64,000 nucleotides of DNA from Pseudoflavonifractor intestinihominis (GTDB lineage: Bacteria > Bacillota > Clostridia > Oscillospirales > Oscillospiraceae). The translations under genes were made by a program, and so were the position numbers. Below the pieces are notes generated by a model. That model made no database searches. It saw only the letters and a program-made list of their open reading frames with translations, and was not told the origin of the DNA. The DNA lies in contig NZ_JBBMFK010000018.1 in assembly GCF_040096055.1 (NCBI RefSeq), forward strand, positions 5,698 to 69,697, read 5' to 3'. Shown here one piece after another: positions 44,801-49,739 of the stretch (positions are counted from its first letter, which is position 1; each line of letters begins with the position of its first letter).

Positions 44801-45183
44801 GGGTTCTCCACCTCGATGACGATGTCGTTGGAGCCGGCCGCCGTGCTGTAGGAGGCGCTGCCGTCCTCCAGCTGGGTCAGGGCCGGCTCATAGGTGATGT
44901 AGGCCACGGCACGGCCCGCCGTGCCGCCCAGGCGGTAGACCTGGATGACGGCGGTGTCGCCGCCCTCCTCCGCCACCACCTGGAAGTCGGAAAAGGCAAA
45001 GGTGCCGTAGGGGAATGCGGTCTCCCAGTCCTCTGTCACGGACACCGTGTTGCCGTCCTTGTCCACAATGGACAGTTCCTCCGGCTTCGGGGCCAGATAG
45101 GCCATGGCCTGGCCCGGCAGCAGGCTCAGCGTCAGCGCCAGCGTCAGCACAAGTGCTATGCTCCGTTGAAGCGTCTTTCTCAT
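32866..45183 (-). CDS. giant (4105 aa) Calx-beta/SLH surface protein
   Basis: Signal peptide to about residue 28 (LSLLPGQAMA). Two Calx-beta-like modules follow: one at about 45-135, one at about 325-425 (TIDYATVDGTAVAGTDYAAA is diagnostic). A long extracellular region has Ig-like and CARDB-like segments, Asp-rich repeats and at least two Ala/Tyr-rich coiled coils, about 1915-2010 (AYDAAQSAYTTAKDEYDDKK) and about 3630-3780. Three SLH modules end the protein (about 3915-4101). The ATG at 45183 has GGAGG at 8 nt; the ATG at 45189 is too close. Such size suggests an adhesin or S-layer-associated filament. The following protease shares the SLH anchor. An uninterrupted 12.3-kb frame argues for selection. 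Confidence 0.85.
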   Translation of the reverse strand: MRKTLQRSIALVLTLALTLSLLPGQAMAYLAPKPEELSIVDKDGNTVSVTEDWETAFPYGTFAFSDFQVVAEEGGDTAVIQVYRLGGTAGRAVAYITYEPALTQLEDGSASYSTAAGSNDIVIEVENPLPGAENQPIGRPEPPRQPEEPVAVTGTAAESDVVLSIGVEADSYQWYVLYAGDWEIVDGATAREFTVAQEDLEGYDFRCVYTVDGVAYCSDSYLGVAYTVEEDESAPAEDGELELLVDLNSEPTYTRITPEDAEDPYSGYLFDMTFAEGEWVKEIRITVPEDEDAEALKFGTFTIVDNDGASLYDTANTLTLRVEDNDQAEESTLGFAVTQVRADKAAGTAELTVVRTGGSQTMLTIDYATVDGTAVAGTDYAAASGTLVFYADRNEQVIEVPLIDDGVATDEERTFQVVLSNLKGDSQGLCTLEATEAVVSLYNSGEGAEEQNLATYLYQSDVTDLSGAVTEEEGALAPVGGGAVTGQQVENEGEVLTAQIGGEDGDVSTLSYNYPNKLTFSNGGWNLYEDIPSSGWEGGQSYDDGIWTYRSKGAGSATLTFDPRLYCGILANFNWTCSLASGWTLTLYGMEYTYPWAKLLTADGSQWARTDSRVKDNGSYFTPSISWTKSTGIYSSWSIADNVNRLQLGTSRHDAHDSENNAEANLKSGTLERRTFGGDFYLQIHTANDSGEGSGNTQTAPDGAASLTESSGVYDSMKPVITIQSGQGGVSNGKLFVGTTLQVTLQNTASYTPATADSSLSAAVYLTRNGQVVPANITSSGNTYYIELLWDGMTDDQVNSGDYTVNVVMTRKQDLVLDISPSVPRLTDDNGNTTANIDTSKIAGAVSDFWESTSGITYGYSDEKTSGGTIIYEQKTGTLTKDSGFTQSTAVLTKADMTNVQWINFNLPAEDKIVYNGRTYNGNEQIWLSVADLATSNMAFYYYDSEYLSAVSVMTAAISEVELFLDMSGNGMIDGYYNADTGYFILDEDSGDISLGFLDPGMSYNELYFQPVKLENGKYAQYFMKVYYNMNPRSLIPAEGTDTSTVAQVLPAFVSTVTEGNSYELLTEEQKAYRYLISGKTRIGEDGEAFRSSDNHVMYGAAATARSMVDVPLGGDISPAALNSDGTAYTWTPNYQGNLLYPFENPEPIIIDESLAGNNIPIAEIEGYENGQVVLEEGGADKLNGYLGSLTADNTVALAVQEQKATTEEIAAANGVTIGGGGVALLSEEQAADALAPESVTTSDSKVTPDARYLQEMGSGNEAATAGVDMNNMEGVNFDYPELNQDFALDLPSTEIGVTDFAGIVMDGDTVGFTIGIPMGGWNSNGDAGAGGAGGGGSNYGTNPGEAIKSSGETIANIFKWIRSPRAMAKEVDDSYKATKDKQNWYNQKMGQGEGVTAKEFKAEFSISAAFMFKYDPVTNHYEFSQFAAAVGVELAFTYKARFTSCPIIYLYITVHFDVEFSASVDVERETVETGDSLVKMPAQPGLDGDRKYLNLTKGTSTVLTETEYKALNLSFSGKVLLEAFTDAGCTAPLDGFQKGYLSSTGADDVLVVLKQTSSATLGQDIYLKLTALEDTKLYEAMAVETSQNKTSISGFEVAPELYVQVGAGVGIEILKAEIYFKISIGCAMAFANPTGNGTREDFRLKTFDFGAAIGINVQLLLFSYELELIGIYINYDYEGDPRWTYNWSALNGAYGGGGGLKTLSEDGDSTGVKISLPGSSAGTQTIYAPGTEGDLEPLAVDPNDKEVPFQLSGYGSSGDAFKLADGLASGYDYQVVTVGGENYLLYTVSRTGAAHPVDNSMLVLSRIKLTDSGGVDGYGLVNPVDEDDPTPYIVVDGDGTGDLEFNGWADGNTLRVAWVSYASETPAVPAAGQKPEGDAPGGMDQSNYQQVYDQFRATEPADPGAPGAEPTAPVQADYFVTQTEYNGLDAAAQANYTQDTTDTGYYYNSASYTSYADAKAAYDAAQSAYTTAKDEYDDKKAAYDKYLTDKAAYDVQHADYKKWYDYFKSVADENAANQAVAEGAAKNTVVKTASFNTAIPAAITDGATVNTAGSHVYLPGGSTDGSVTVYAQARHYDDTTDMEAAYEAYLAGLYPDSAGSGAQSIRAYRLAYQKGIWDAYGQSTELHAVVDGKEVTVVPATQPGEVLDNMEITEINGVCYVAYTTSQQSYVNASGNIIDDSAAAADMITTKRLYLQTLTVPADGGEPTWGEALLLRTLVDCDSDNSRDGVYQNSALSTASQDPYFANLQFLSGKLGGLTGAEEDFSTLADSTEAFLLFEMNGSTYVIPQASLESIAGEDHTGSIIPFFQPEKQTGADTDGDGQMDEVTADATGRAEVTIGADGAGNISAVYVSNVDGTTNNALYLAKWDPKSQTWGEGTMLAMNYMQVYEDAAVSDWSAEETEQAYLGKLSGYQGGGMDQFIFSDLQIALGQPETEGKDGTLLVLTRGVTTHLMEYTYQDDSGQHTVIIPEGDEAAQSKYEQGTYSKKPGTGIYAISYGVGRQEMGNASLTFAQYDFTAGSVLEVNGSFQNIGDVGLRGSEANPITVKLMLNTGSGDPVALATWEITENITAGQTVKLTGTCDALSTDLPKGSTFYFAVSEDKDYFADGAFSGDTNVVLTVADRPELGFESFRISSASVDAAGNTVLDVDFQVGNRGSATAEDVYVQFSYESGRDENNNPVYTPLDITNNTLTVSRQQDLVTLADDSADARSGILRLNNAEDGDDIGTNKGRTVSGTITVPPTVYQGAETGSLNIRVEIFAKSSAVLSRDASGLITADHGEYNGDNNSRLAAVEHKTYFDTADKVTLAMGNTMRLPVSVATSTGKAPAIQVTEVPDTQGGAKCLGVLYYQQTASAGTGNTEGVLVIAPSREGTGVLEIKDQATNTIHSIAYEVTAAGEGINVFRDNGLFTFYNADGSAYDESAAVGSQDWSFNGDIATWGTGESAVRPYLSNLSNGKVGASFTFDTVAESIDFNFNGKLRVSSTYPGFRAADITCGGGSEKANVYFGNLGQTHTVTVTVLASGDTDPTADIDVIVEHYVNGETPVPTSDATAPHLFWARSFPDTASLKAGGESVELTLYVLDDGSLATLTVNGETPDITRRADGFWSARVTVAENGRLNVEAMDTAGNRTTQSITVDWFNTTVTGGTVSTAPDVSAAFYKNGSASPMGDSEYVTDKDTVVVKGASATPDVTYSAQRITVRETAEGGSELALTSLQPNEGTTDSFDAKANGFYLVRAAAADGSWSQVVLEMSRVDTDLPVSSLSVMQNGTTLAWSITKSSPDLSPITEAAINGYSVFESEMIGRTAVGGTLDILYGGSYTLTGKDAAGHETAQTLTVPGLPIQTADEDFWTVTHSWNQARNNGAVTVDPAGFTGGVYDGTKSTPESNVYAGRYEALLTAEKDIFDAEAVRQELLDEYKKDYFEQNPDAQPDDPNAVMPEEELNAALAQREAQAMADWKNGAMAEANDAGWKELTGSTSFENLEPGGYVLLIRDANDRRNGDVTIQRAITVDDQAIVMTAESTPEYNVNWDGSITVNAAYGRLNFGTYQFLIRPVEAPTEGEEPQLLPVDELTAALDPEEYPAEAGWSTPAWQTSDLASGSLSTSVFTGLHTGWYQVAVRAMEGVTAAEMQALITLYQDFLAARARAETAEAGLTESGLSDAAAAKVRRINEALQAWQTAGTAQEQTGAWNQYMALINSDIQTLLTAWADTEYADGAEKDAYDAAVAEFARQQAETEAQAEKTAADAALTAAETAYTTRKAELEAKADGAYAADETLWDNAATMLVEVGVEHTYISSKIETSDLRYDRENGLVKVQFLPYRKELSDAAERQLLQDNGELDILAYSSEMEVLIPAGTLGEGDDIMEMLMPFPDLPQDGGYLVQYTGADGTAHPVAWSLVTPGKVYYVASAVGEYEIVKAAENFSDVPEGFWGLDAISFVSARDLFRGVGEGRFDPSGTMTRSMLVTVLGRLAGIDPADYSGESAFSDVDANSWYGPYVAWAAENGVVQGVGGGRFAPDDPITREQLCTMLARYLDSDGKELPQRENPAAFPDEDQVSDWARDAVERFRQLGIVEGSDTGAFLPKNNASRAEVAAVFQRLITAILTNI

Positions 45184-45232
45184 GGGCATTTCCTCCTCAA
45201 TACGATCTCTTCATCTCCAGATCTCGTCCCTC

Positions 45233-45478
45233 TCAGTCCATCTGCATGGAATCCAGCAGCTCATTGATCGAGGCCCGGATACAGTGGGTCCCGTTGTCCC
45301 AGACCACCTCGCTGCCCTCCAGCTTTGCCGCCTGGAACAGTTCGGGTGAAGCCAGCCTTCCGAACCGTACGGCATGAAGCCTGTGCTTCATGTCCACGAT
45401 CGCCTCGCTGCCGTTGCGGAAGCTGAGCTTTAGCTGATAACCGGGCAGTACATGCAGCACCACACCCATACCATCCAT
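45233..45478 (-). CDS. DUF2442 family protein
   Basis: 81 residues. VVLHVLPGYQLKLSFRNGSE, then VDMKHRL and a C-terminal KLEGSEVVWDNGTHC, match the DUF2442 fold (small beta protein, often paired with DUF4160 or HigB-like genes). The ATG at 45478 has AAAGGTGGG at 7 nt; an earlier GTG is inside the SD. It is the first gene of a probable unit with the giant surface protein (50-base gap). Function unknown; no toxin partner is adjacent. Confidence 0.7.
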   Translation of the reverse strand: MDGMGVVLHVLPGYQLKLSFRNGSEAIVDMKHRLHAVRFGRLASPELFQAAKLEGSEVVWDNGTHCIRASINELLDSMQMD

Positions 45479-45505
45479 GGTATTTCCCACCTTTCATATA
45501 AAAAT

Positions 45506-45554
45506 AGCAGCATAGAATTCCCGTATTTTTATCATACAGGAATCCTATGCTGCT
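45506..45554 (-). terminator. hairpin in front of the DUF2442/giant protein unit
   Basis: AGCAGCATAGAATTCC (45506-45521) pairs with GGAATCCTATGCTGCT (45539-45554). On the minus strand it is followed by ATTTTTAT. It is either the terminator of the LuxR-type gene or an attenuator ahead of the DUF2442 gene. Confidence 0.65.
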
Positions 45555-45558
45555 CCAC

Positions 45559-45576
45559 ATCCCCCAAAGGGGGGAT
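45559..45576. promoter_or_regulatory. ATCCCCC-AAA-GGGGGGAT palindrome
   Basis: A G/C-rich palindrome between the LuxR-type gene and the DUF2442 gene. Similar AAATCCCCC / GGGGGATTT arms occur upstream of the LuxR-type gene (48086-48123). Shared motif at both ends of the regulator suggests its own binding site. Confidence 0.4.
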
Positions 45577-45584
45577 TTTCCTGG

Positions 45585-48041
45585 TCATTTCAAAAGTTCC
45601 ACCAGTCGGCTGCGCCGGTCAATATTGGTTTTGTTGAAAATACTGCGGATGTGGCTCTTCACGGTCTCCTCGGAGATAAAGAGCTTTTCGGCAATCTCCC
45701 TGTTGCGCAGTCCGGACGCCGCCAGCTGGGCCACCTCCCGTTCCCGCTCGGTCAGCTCGCTCATCTGCTCCGGATACTTCTCCAGCATGTAGAAAATCCG
45801 GCTCTCCTCCGCCTTGGTATAGTGGATCTCCAGGGCCTTGATCTCCTGGATGGCCTTGCCGTGCTTTTTCTTCATGGAGGGAAGGAGGAACAAAATGGAC
45901 AGATACTTTCGGAAACAGGCCAGGAAGGTATAGTTTTTGTCCTGTTCGGCCAGGGTCAGGGACTGATCCAGCCACTCTGCCGCCCGGTTGGGCAGTCCGA
46001 CGGCCAGATAGCACAGCGCCAGCCCCACGCACATGAAATTGCGGGTGGACAGGGAGATGAGGCGGCTGTCCAGAGACAGGGACGCCTCCACGCTGGCGAT
46101 GGCCCGCTTGTACTCCTTGCGCAGGATCAGGTCGGTGATGCGGTTGGTCTTGGCCATAAAGTTGGTGAAGGTCAGGTCGTTGAGCATATCCGCCGGACCC
46201 CGGGCCCACACCGCGGACCGGTCGGGCTCCATCATCAGGCCCAGGAGATAGCCGCGCACGGTCTCGGCCATCTGGGTGTTGATGGCCGTGTGCCGGAGGA
46301 AGGGATAGGCCAGGGCCTTGTTCTCCAGGTATTCAATGGCCTTCTGGAGGGAGATCATGTCCGACTGATAGATGGCGTTGATACCCAGCAGCAGCGCCGC
46401 GCCGTAGGTCACGCTGGCGTTCTGCCAGCGCTCCGAGAGCATCGCCGCCTTGTGGGCGTAGATATCCGACTCGTCGAACCGGCCCTGTACGCTGAGCGCC
46501 TCCCCCAGATACATCTCATAGGCCCCTGCGCCGTGGTGGTTCGTCAGGCGGTTGTAGACCTCCAGCATGTCCCGCAGCTCCTCGGCCGTCTCCATCATCC
46601 GCCCCGGCGTCCGGTAGAACAGATACCACATGGAGGGCGTGCCGAACATATAGGGCTCCCTGGGCGTGAAGATCCGGGAGGGCTCTGTCATCAAGCCGTC
46701 CGCCGCCAGGTAATGCGCTTTCATCCCGGCGATATCGGGGAACGCCCGGAAGGCGGCCACAATATGCCACTCGCCCATCAGCTGGGGGCTTCCATCTTTC
46801 TCTATAATAGTTCGGCACCGCTCCAGCGCCGCAGAAAAGCCGTCAAAATCAGTGCCCGCGAACAGGGCCACACACAGCCGCAGCATGGACAGCGGATAGG
46901 CCGCCAGCAGTTGGTCGGAGCAGCGCGCCAGCACCGTCTGGGCAAGGGCTATATAGCTGGTGTTGCCGAACTTCTCATTGAGCAGCCCGGTCAGCTCGCA
47001 GGAGAAGAGCTTTTCGTCATTTCCAGCCTGGAAAAAGCACTCCACCGCCTTTTTATTGCTGCCCGCTCTGTGGTAGATCTCGCCCGCAGCCTCGTAGACC
47101 TGGCTGCGGAGCTCAGCAGGCGCGGTGTTGAGCATTCTCATCAGCAGGAAATGGCGCAGCAGCTCATGGGGATAGCTGGTCCGCTCCCGCTGGTCATGGT
47201 GCATCAGCGGGATGCGCACAAGAAGGCCGCTCAGGGCCTCCTCCTGGCCGGGTGCGATCTCCGGCAGCTGCTCCTCCCGAATGTAATCAAACACCGCCAC
47301 CCGCAGAAGCATCTTTTGCTCCTCACTGGAGAGTTTTCCCCAGAAAAACTCATGCAGCAGCGCATCCATGTCCTGAAATTCCGGCAGGCCTCCGCCGTCC
47401 TGGCACAGGTGCTCAAAATACAGCGACACAGCGGCAGCCCAGCCCTCTGTGTTCCGGTAAATGGTCTCTGTCTGCTGCTTTGTCAGGCTCAGGCCCAGCT
47501 GCTGGCCGTATTCCGCAATGTTTTTCCGGTTGAGCAGCAGATCCCGCGACGAAAAACGGCACACATTGGTGGTATTCTCAAAAACCGCGCGGAGCTTTCC
47601 GAAGTTCTGGGAGATGAGGATCACATGCAGCTCGTCTCGCCTGCGGTCCGCCATGGCCTGCAGGAGAGGCAGAGGCCAGTTGTCCCCTATCAGCTGAAAA
47701 TTGTCCAGAATCAGGTAGCAGGGCTCAGAGACATGGAGATTGGCCAGGATATCCGCCGCAATGCTGACATTGCTCCGGTTCAGAAAGCCCAGCTGCCGCA
47801 GGGCGGCGCCTGTGCCCGGGTCCAGCTGTCCAATCTGCCGGATGAACCAGTCCAGGCTTGTGTCCTGAAGACAGCTCACCGCCGTAAACCAATGGATCTG
47901 CTCCGAAGGCACTTCGCGCATCGCCCAACGGACGGCCGTGGTCTTGCCATATCCCGCGGGCGCCTCTACCATTACAAGGCCCCGGCAATAAATTTTCGAC
48001 AGTTTTTGAGATATTTCCTTCGAAAAGTAGAGCTTCTCCAC
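45585..48041 (-). CDS. LuxR/MalT-type (LAL) ATP-dependent regulator
   Basis: 818 residues. Walker A APAGYGKTT at 28-36 opens a STAND-type NTPase domain (LILDNF as Walker B). A long TPR-like helical sensor region follows (about 330-740), then a C-terminal LuxR helix-turn-helix (LTEREREVAQLAASGLRNREIAEKLF, about 755-815). MalT-like proteins oligomerise on an inducer plus ATP and activate promoters. GTG at 48041 is chosen (AAGGGAG at 7 nt and family-like start); the longer frame to 48128 crosses its promoter (TATAAT, complement of 48076-48081). It probably controls the DUF2442/giant surface protein unit downstream, based on position and shared G-rich boxes. Confidence 0.8.
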   Translation of the reverse strand: MEKLYFSKEISQKLSKIYCRGLVMVEAPAGYGKTTAVRWAMREVPSEQIHWFTAVSCLQDTSLDWFIRQIGQLDPGTGAALRQLGFLNRSNVSIAADILANLHVSEPCYLILDNFQLIGDNWPLPLLQAMADRRRDELHVILISQNFGKLRAVFENTTNVCRFSSRDLLLNRKNIAEYGQQLGLSLTKQQTETIYRNTEGWAAAVSLYFEHLCQDGGGLPEFQDMDALLHEFFWGKLSSEEQKMLLRVAVFDYIREEQLPEIAPGQEEALSGLLVRIPLMHHDQRERTSYPHELLRHFLLMRMLNTAPAELRSQVYEAAGEIYHRAGSNKKAVECFFQAGNDEKLFSCELTGLLNEKFGNTSYIALAQTVLARCSDQLLAAYPLSMLRLCVALFAGTDFDGFSAALERCRTIIEKDGSPQLMGEWHIVAAFRAFPDIAGMKAHYLAADGLMTEPSRIFTPREPYMFGTPSMWYLFYRTPGRMMETAEELRDMLEVYNRLTNHHGAGAYEMYLGEALSVQGRFDESDIYAHKAAMLSERWQNASVTYGAALLLGINAIYQSDMISLQKAIEYLENKALAYPFLRHTAINTQMAETVRGYLLGLMMEPDRSAVWARGPADMLNDLTFTNFMAKTNRITDLILRKEYKRAIASVEASLSLDSRLISLSTRNFMCVGLALCYLAVGLPNRAAEWLDQSLTLAEQDKNYTFLACFRKYLSILFLLPSMKKKHGKAIQEIKALEIHYTKAEESRIFYMLEKYPEQMSELTEREREVAQLAASGLRNREIAEKLFISEETVKSHIRSIFNKTNIDRRSRLVELLK

Positions 48042-48085
48042 TGTCTCACTCCCTTTCCGCTTTCCTTGACACATTATTATAGCTG

Positions 48086-48123
48086 AAATCCCCCTCCCTG
48101 TCACTCCCGCAAATGGGGGATTT
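48086..48123. promoter_or_regulatory. AAATCCCCC / GGGGGATTT inverted repeat at the LuxR-type promoter
   Basis: Arms at 48086-48094 and 48115-48123, just upstream of the minus-strand -10 TATAAT (complement of 48076-48081). It may be an autoregulatory site. It also lies at the 3' end of the LysR gene, so a terminator role is possible. Confidence 0.4.
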
Positions 48124-48124
48124 T

Positions 48125-49066
48125 TCATCTCTCCTCCCTGTGCCCCGCCGCCTGCGGGGAACCGTCTGCCCCCCTGCTGTTCCCCGCGCCGTCCTGAAGG
48201 CTCCGGGACAGCAGGTCCAGGAAGTGCCCCAGGGCAGGGTTCCCTTTGCCGGGCAGACAGGCGGCGCCAAAGGACAGGGGTTTTGCATCCGCCAGCGGGA
48301 TGTATCGCAGCTGGGGCAGCCTGACCTTGGGAAAGTCGGGGACCAGGGCAATGGCATAGCCCGCCTCCACCAGGGGATAGATGGCCTCCTGGGTGTCACA
48401 GAAGAGGATCTGGGTGGTGTTCCGGCTGCCTATGGCCCTGCCCTGGATCTCAAAGAGCCCTCTGGGGCAGGCGGGCGGACGGCAGGCCGCCATGCGCCCC
48501 GCCTCCTGGAGCTGGCGGATGGTGACCGTCTGTTCCTCCGCCAGCGGGTGGTCCGGCGCGCAGATGCACATCACCGGGCAGCGCGCCAGCTCCAGATAGC
48601 GGGCCTTCTGGGGCGCCGACTCCCGGAAGGTGAACATGAGGTGGATGCTCTCCTCCTCCAGCAGATTCTCCAGGGCGTCAAAGGGCACCAGCCGCAGAAT
48701 GGGCAGCACCTCCGGCCTGCTCCGCCGGAGCTGGGCCAGGGCCGGCCGAAGCAGCCACATCTCCATGGTGTTCCGGCAGCCGATGACCAGGCGCATGGGC
48801 GCCTCCTGCCGGCACTCCTTCACTCTGGCCTTGGACAGGGCGGAGATCTTCAGCAGCTCCCCGGCGTACTGGGTGAAGAGAAATCCCTCCTGGGTCAGGC
48901 GAACGCTCTTGCTGGTGCGGTGGAACAGCTTCACCCCCAGCTCGTTCTCCAGGGTGTTGATCTGGTGGCTCACCGCCGGCTGGGTGATGCACAGGTGCTC
49001 CGCCGCCCGGGAGAAGTTCAGGCAGTTGGCCACCTCCATAAAGCACTCCAGCTGTGTGGTGTTCAT
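48125..49066 (-). CDS. LysR-family regulator
   Basis: 313 residues. MNTTQLECFMEVANCLNFSR and AAEHLCITQPAVSHQINTLE form the LysR helix-turn-helix. The substrate-binding domain has an unusual Cys/Pro-rich stretch (MAACRPPACPRG). The C-terminal tail past the LysR fold is Gly/Arg-rich and probably disordered. The start follows AAAGGGGGA. It is divergent from the MarR/ABC exporter genes, with an AT-rich region between them (49067-49267), so it may regulate them or an unlinked target. Confidence 0.85.
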   Translation of the reverse strand: MNTTQLECFMEVANCLNFSRAAEHLCITQPAVSHQINTLENELGVKLFHRTSKSVRLTQEGFLFTQYAGELLKISALSKARVKECRQEAPMRLVIGCRNTMEMWLLRPALAQLRRSRPEVLPILRLVPFDALENLLEEESIHLMFTFRESAPQKARYLELARCPVMCICAPDHPLAEEQTVTIRQLQEAGRMAACRPPACPRGLFEIQGRAIGSRNTTQILFCDTQEAIYPLVEAGYAIALVPDFPKVRLPQLRYIPLADAKPLSFGAACLPGKGNPALGHFLDLLSRSLQDGAGNSRGADGSPQAAGHREER

Positions 49067-49186
49067 GTGACTCCCCCTTTCCGGCCCGGTGCGCGTTTTT
49101 CACAGAGACTTCGCCTTCCCGCTCGGGCCCTTTGTTCAATTCAAAGAATCAATAAAATTTTTTTATAGAATATAGCACATTTGAAT

Positions 49187-49215
49187 TTCACATGCAAGAA
49201 TGGCTGTGGTATAAA
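49187..49215 (+). promoter_or_regulatory. probable promoter of the MarR/ABC exporter genes
   Basis: TTCACA (49187-49192), 17-base spacer, TATAAA (49210-49215), about 50 bases before the MarR start. The flanking 49131-49175 is very AT-rich and holds a CTTTG/CAAAG repeat that might bind LysR. Confidence 0.5.
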
Positions 49216-49267
49216 CATTGAGGGACAAATAGTTCCGATCCAAACAAATAGAAAGGCGGGCGGGCAT

Positions 49268-49739
49268 ATGACACAGGTGGATCAGGAGCGGCTGCTCCAG
49301 GACGGCAGATGGCTGTACATTCAGCTGGAACAGTGCGTCAGCCGCCGTCTGGCCCCCCAGGGGCATCACAGCCGTTCAGTCCCACATCCTTCTCTTCCTG
49401 CTGTGCCGCCAGGAACAGGGCACCCTGCTGACCGACATCCACCGGGCCTTCGGGTACTCCATGGCCACCCTTTCGGGCATGGTCAAGCGGCTGCGGGAAA
49501 AGGGGTACATTCGGGTGGAGCGCTGCGAGGAGGACGACCGGCGCCGCCTGCTCTTCGCCACGGAGAAAGCCCGGCAGCTGTGGCCCGATCTGGAGGAGAC
49601 CATCCAGGGGGTCCACAGCCGGCTGTACGACGGCTTCTCCCAGGAGGAGCTGAGCGCCCTGGACCATTTACAGGGAAAGCTGCTGCAAAACCTGTCCGCA
49701 CTGACAGCGCAATCTCAGAAGGAGGAATCAAAATCGTGA
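49268..49739 (+). pseudogene. MarR-family regulator, frame broken near 49353-49363
   Basis: The first 30 codons (MTQVDQERLLQDGRWLYIQL, EQCVSRRLAPQ) are in one frame. The natural continuation (GITAVQSHILLFLLCRQEQG, TDIHRAFGYSMATLSGMVKR) is in the next frame. The switch falls at a C6 run (49353-49358) followed by G4 (49360-49363), a place for slippage or a read error. Joined, the product would be about 156 residues, the normal MarR length, with recognition helix YSMATLSGMVKRLREKGYI. Alternatively the intact 92-residue frame from 49461 is expressed alone, lacking the first helices. The stop overlaps the GTG of the first ABC gene (GTGA), so it is the regulator of the exporter pair. Confidence 0.7.

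Noticed and set aside
49181..49735. A single long frame joining the MarR start to the ABC gene
   Set aside because: After about codon 60 this frame is out of register with MarR homology; the join to the ABC frame is accidental and the ABC gene has its own SD and GTG start.
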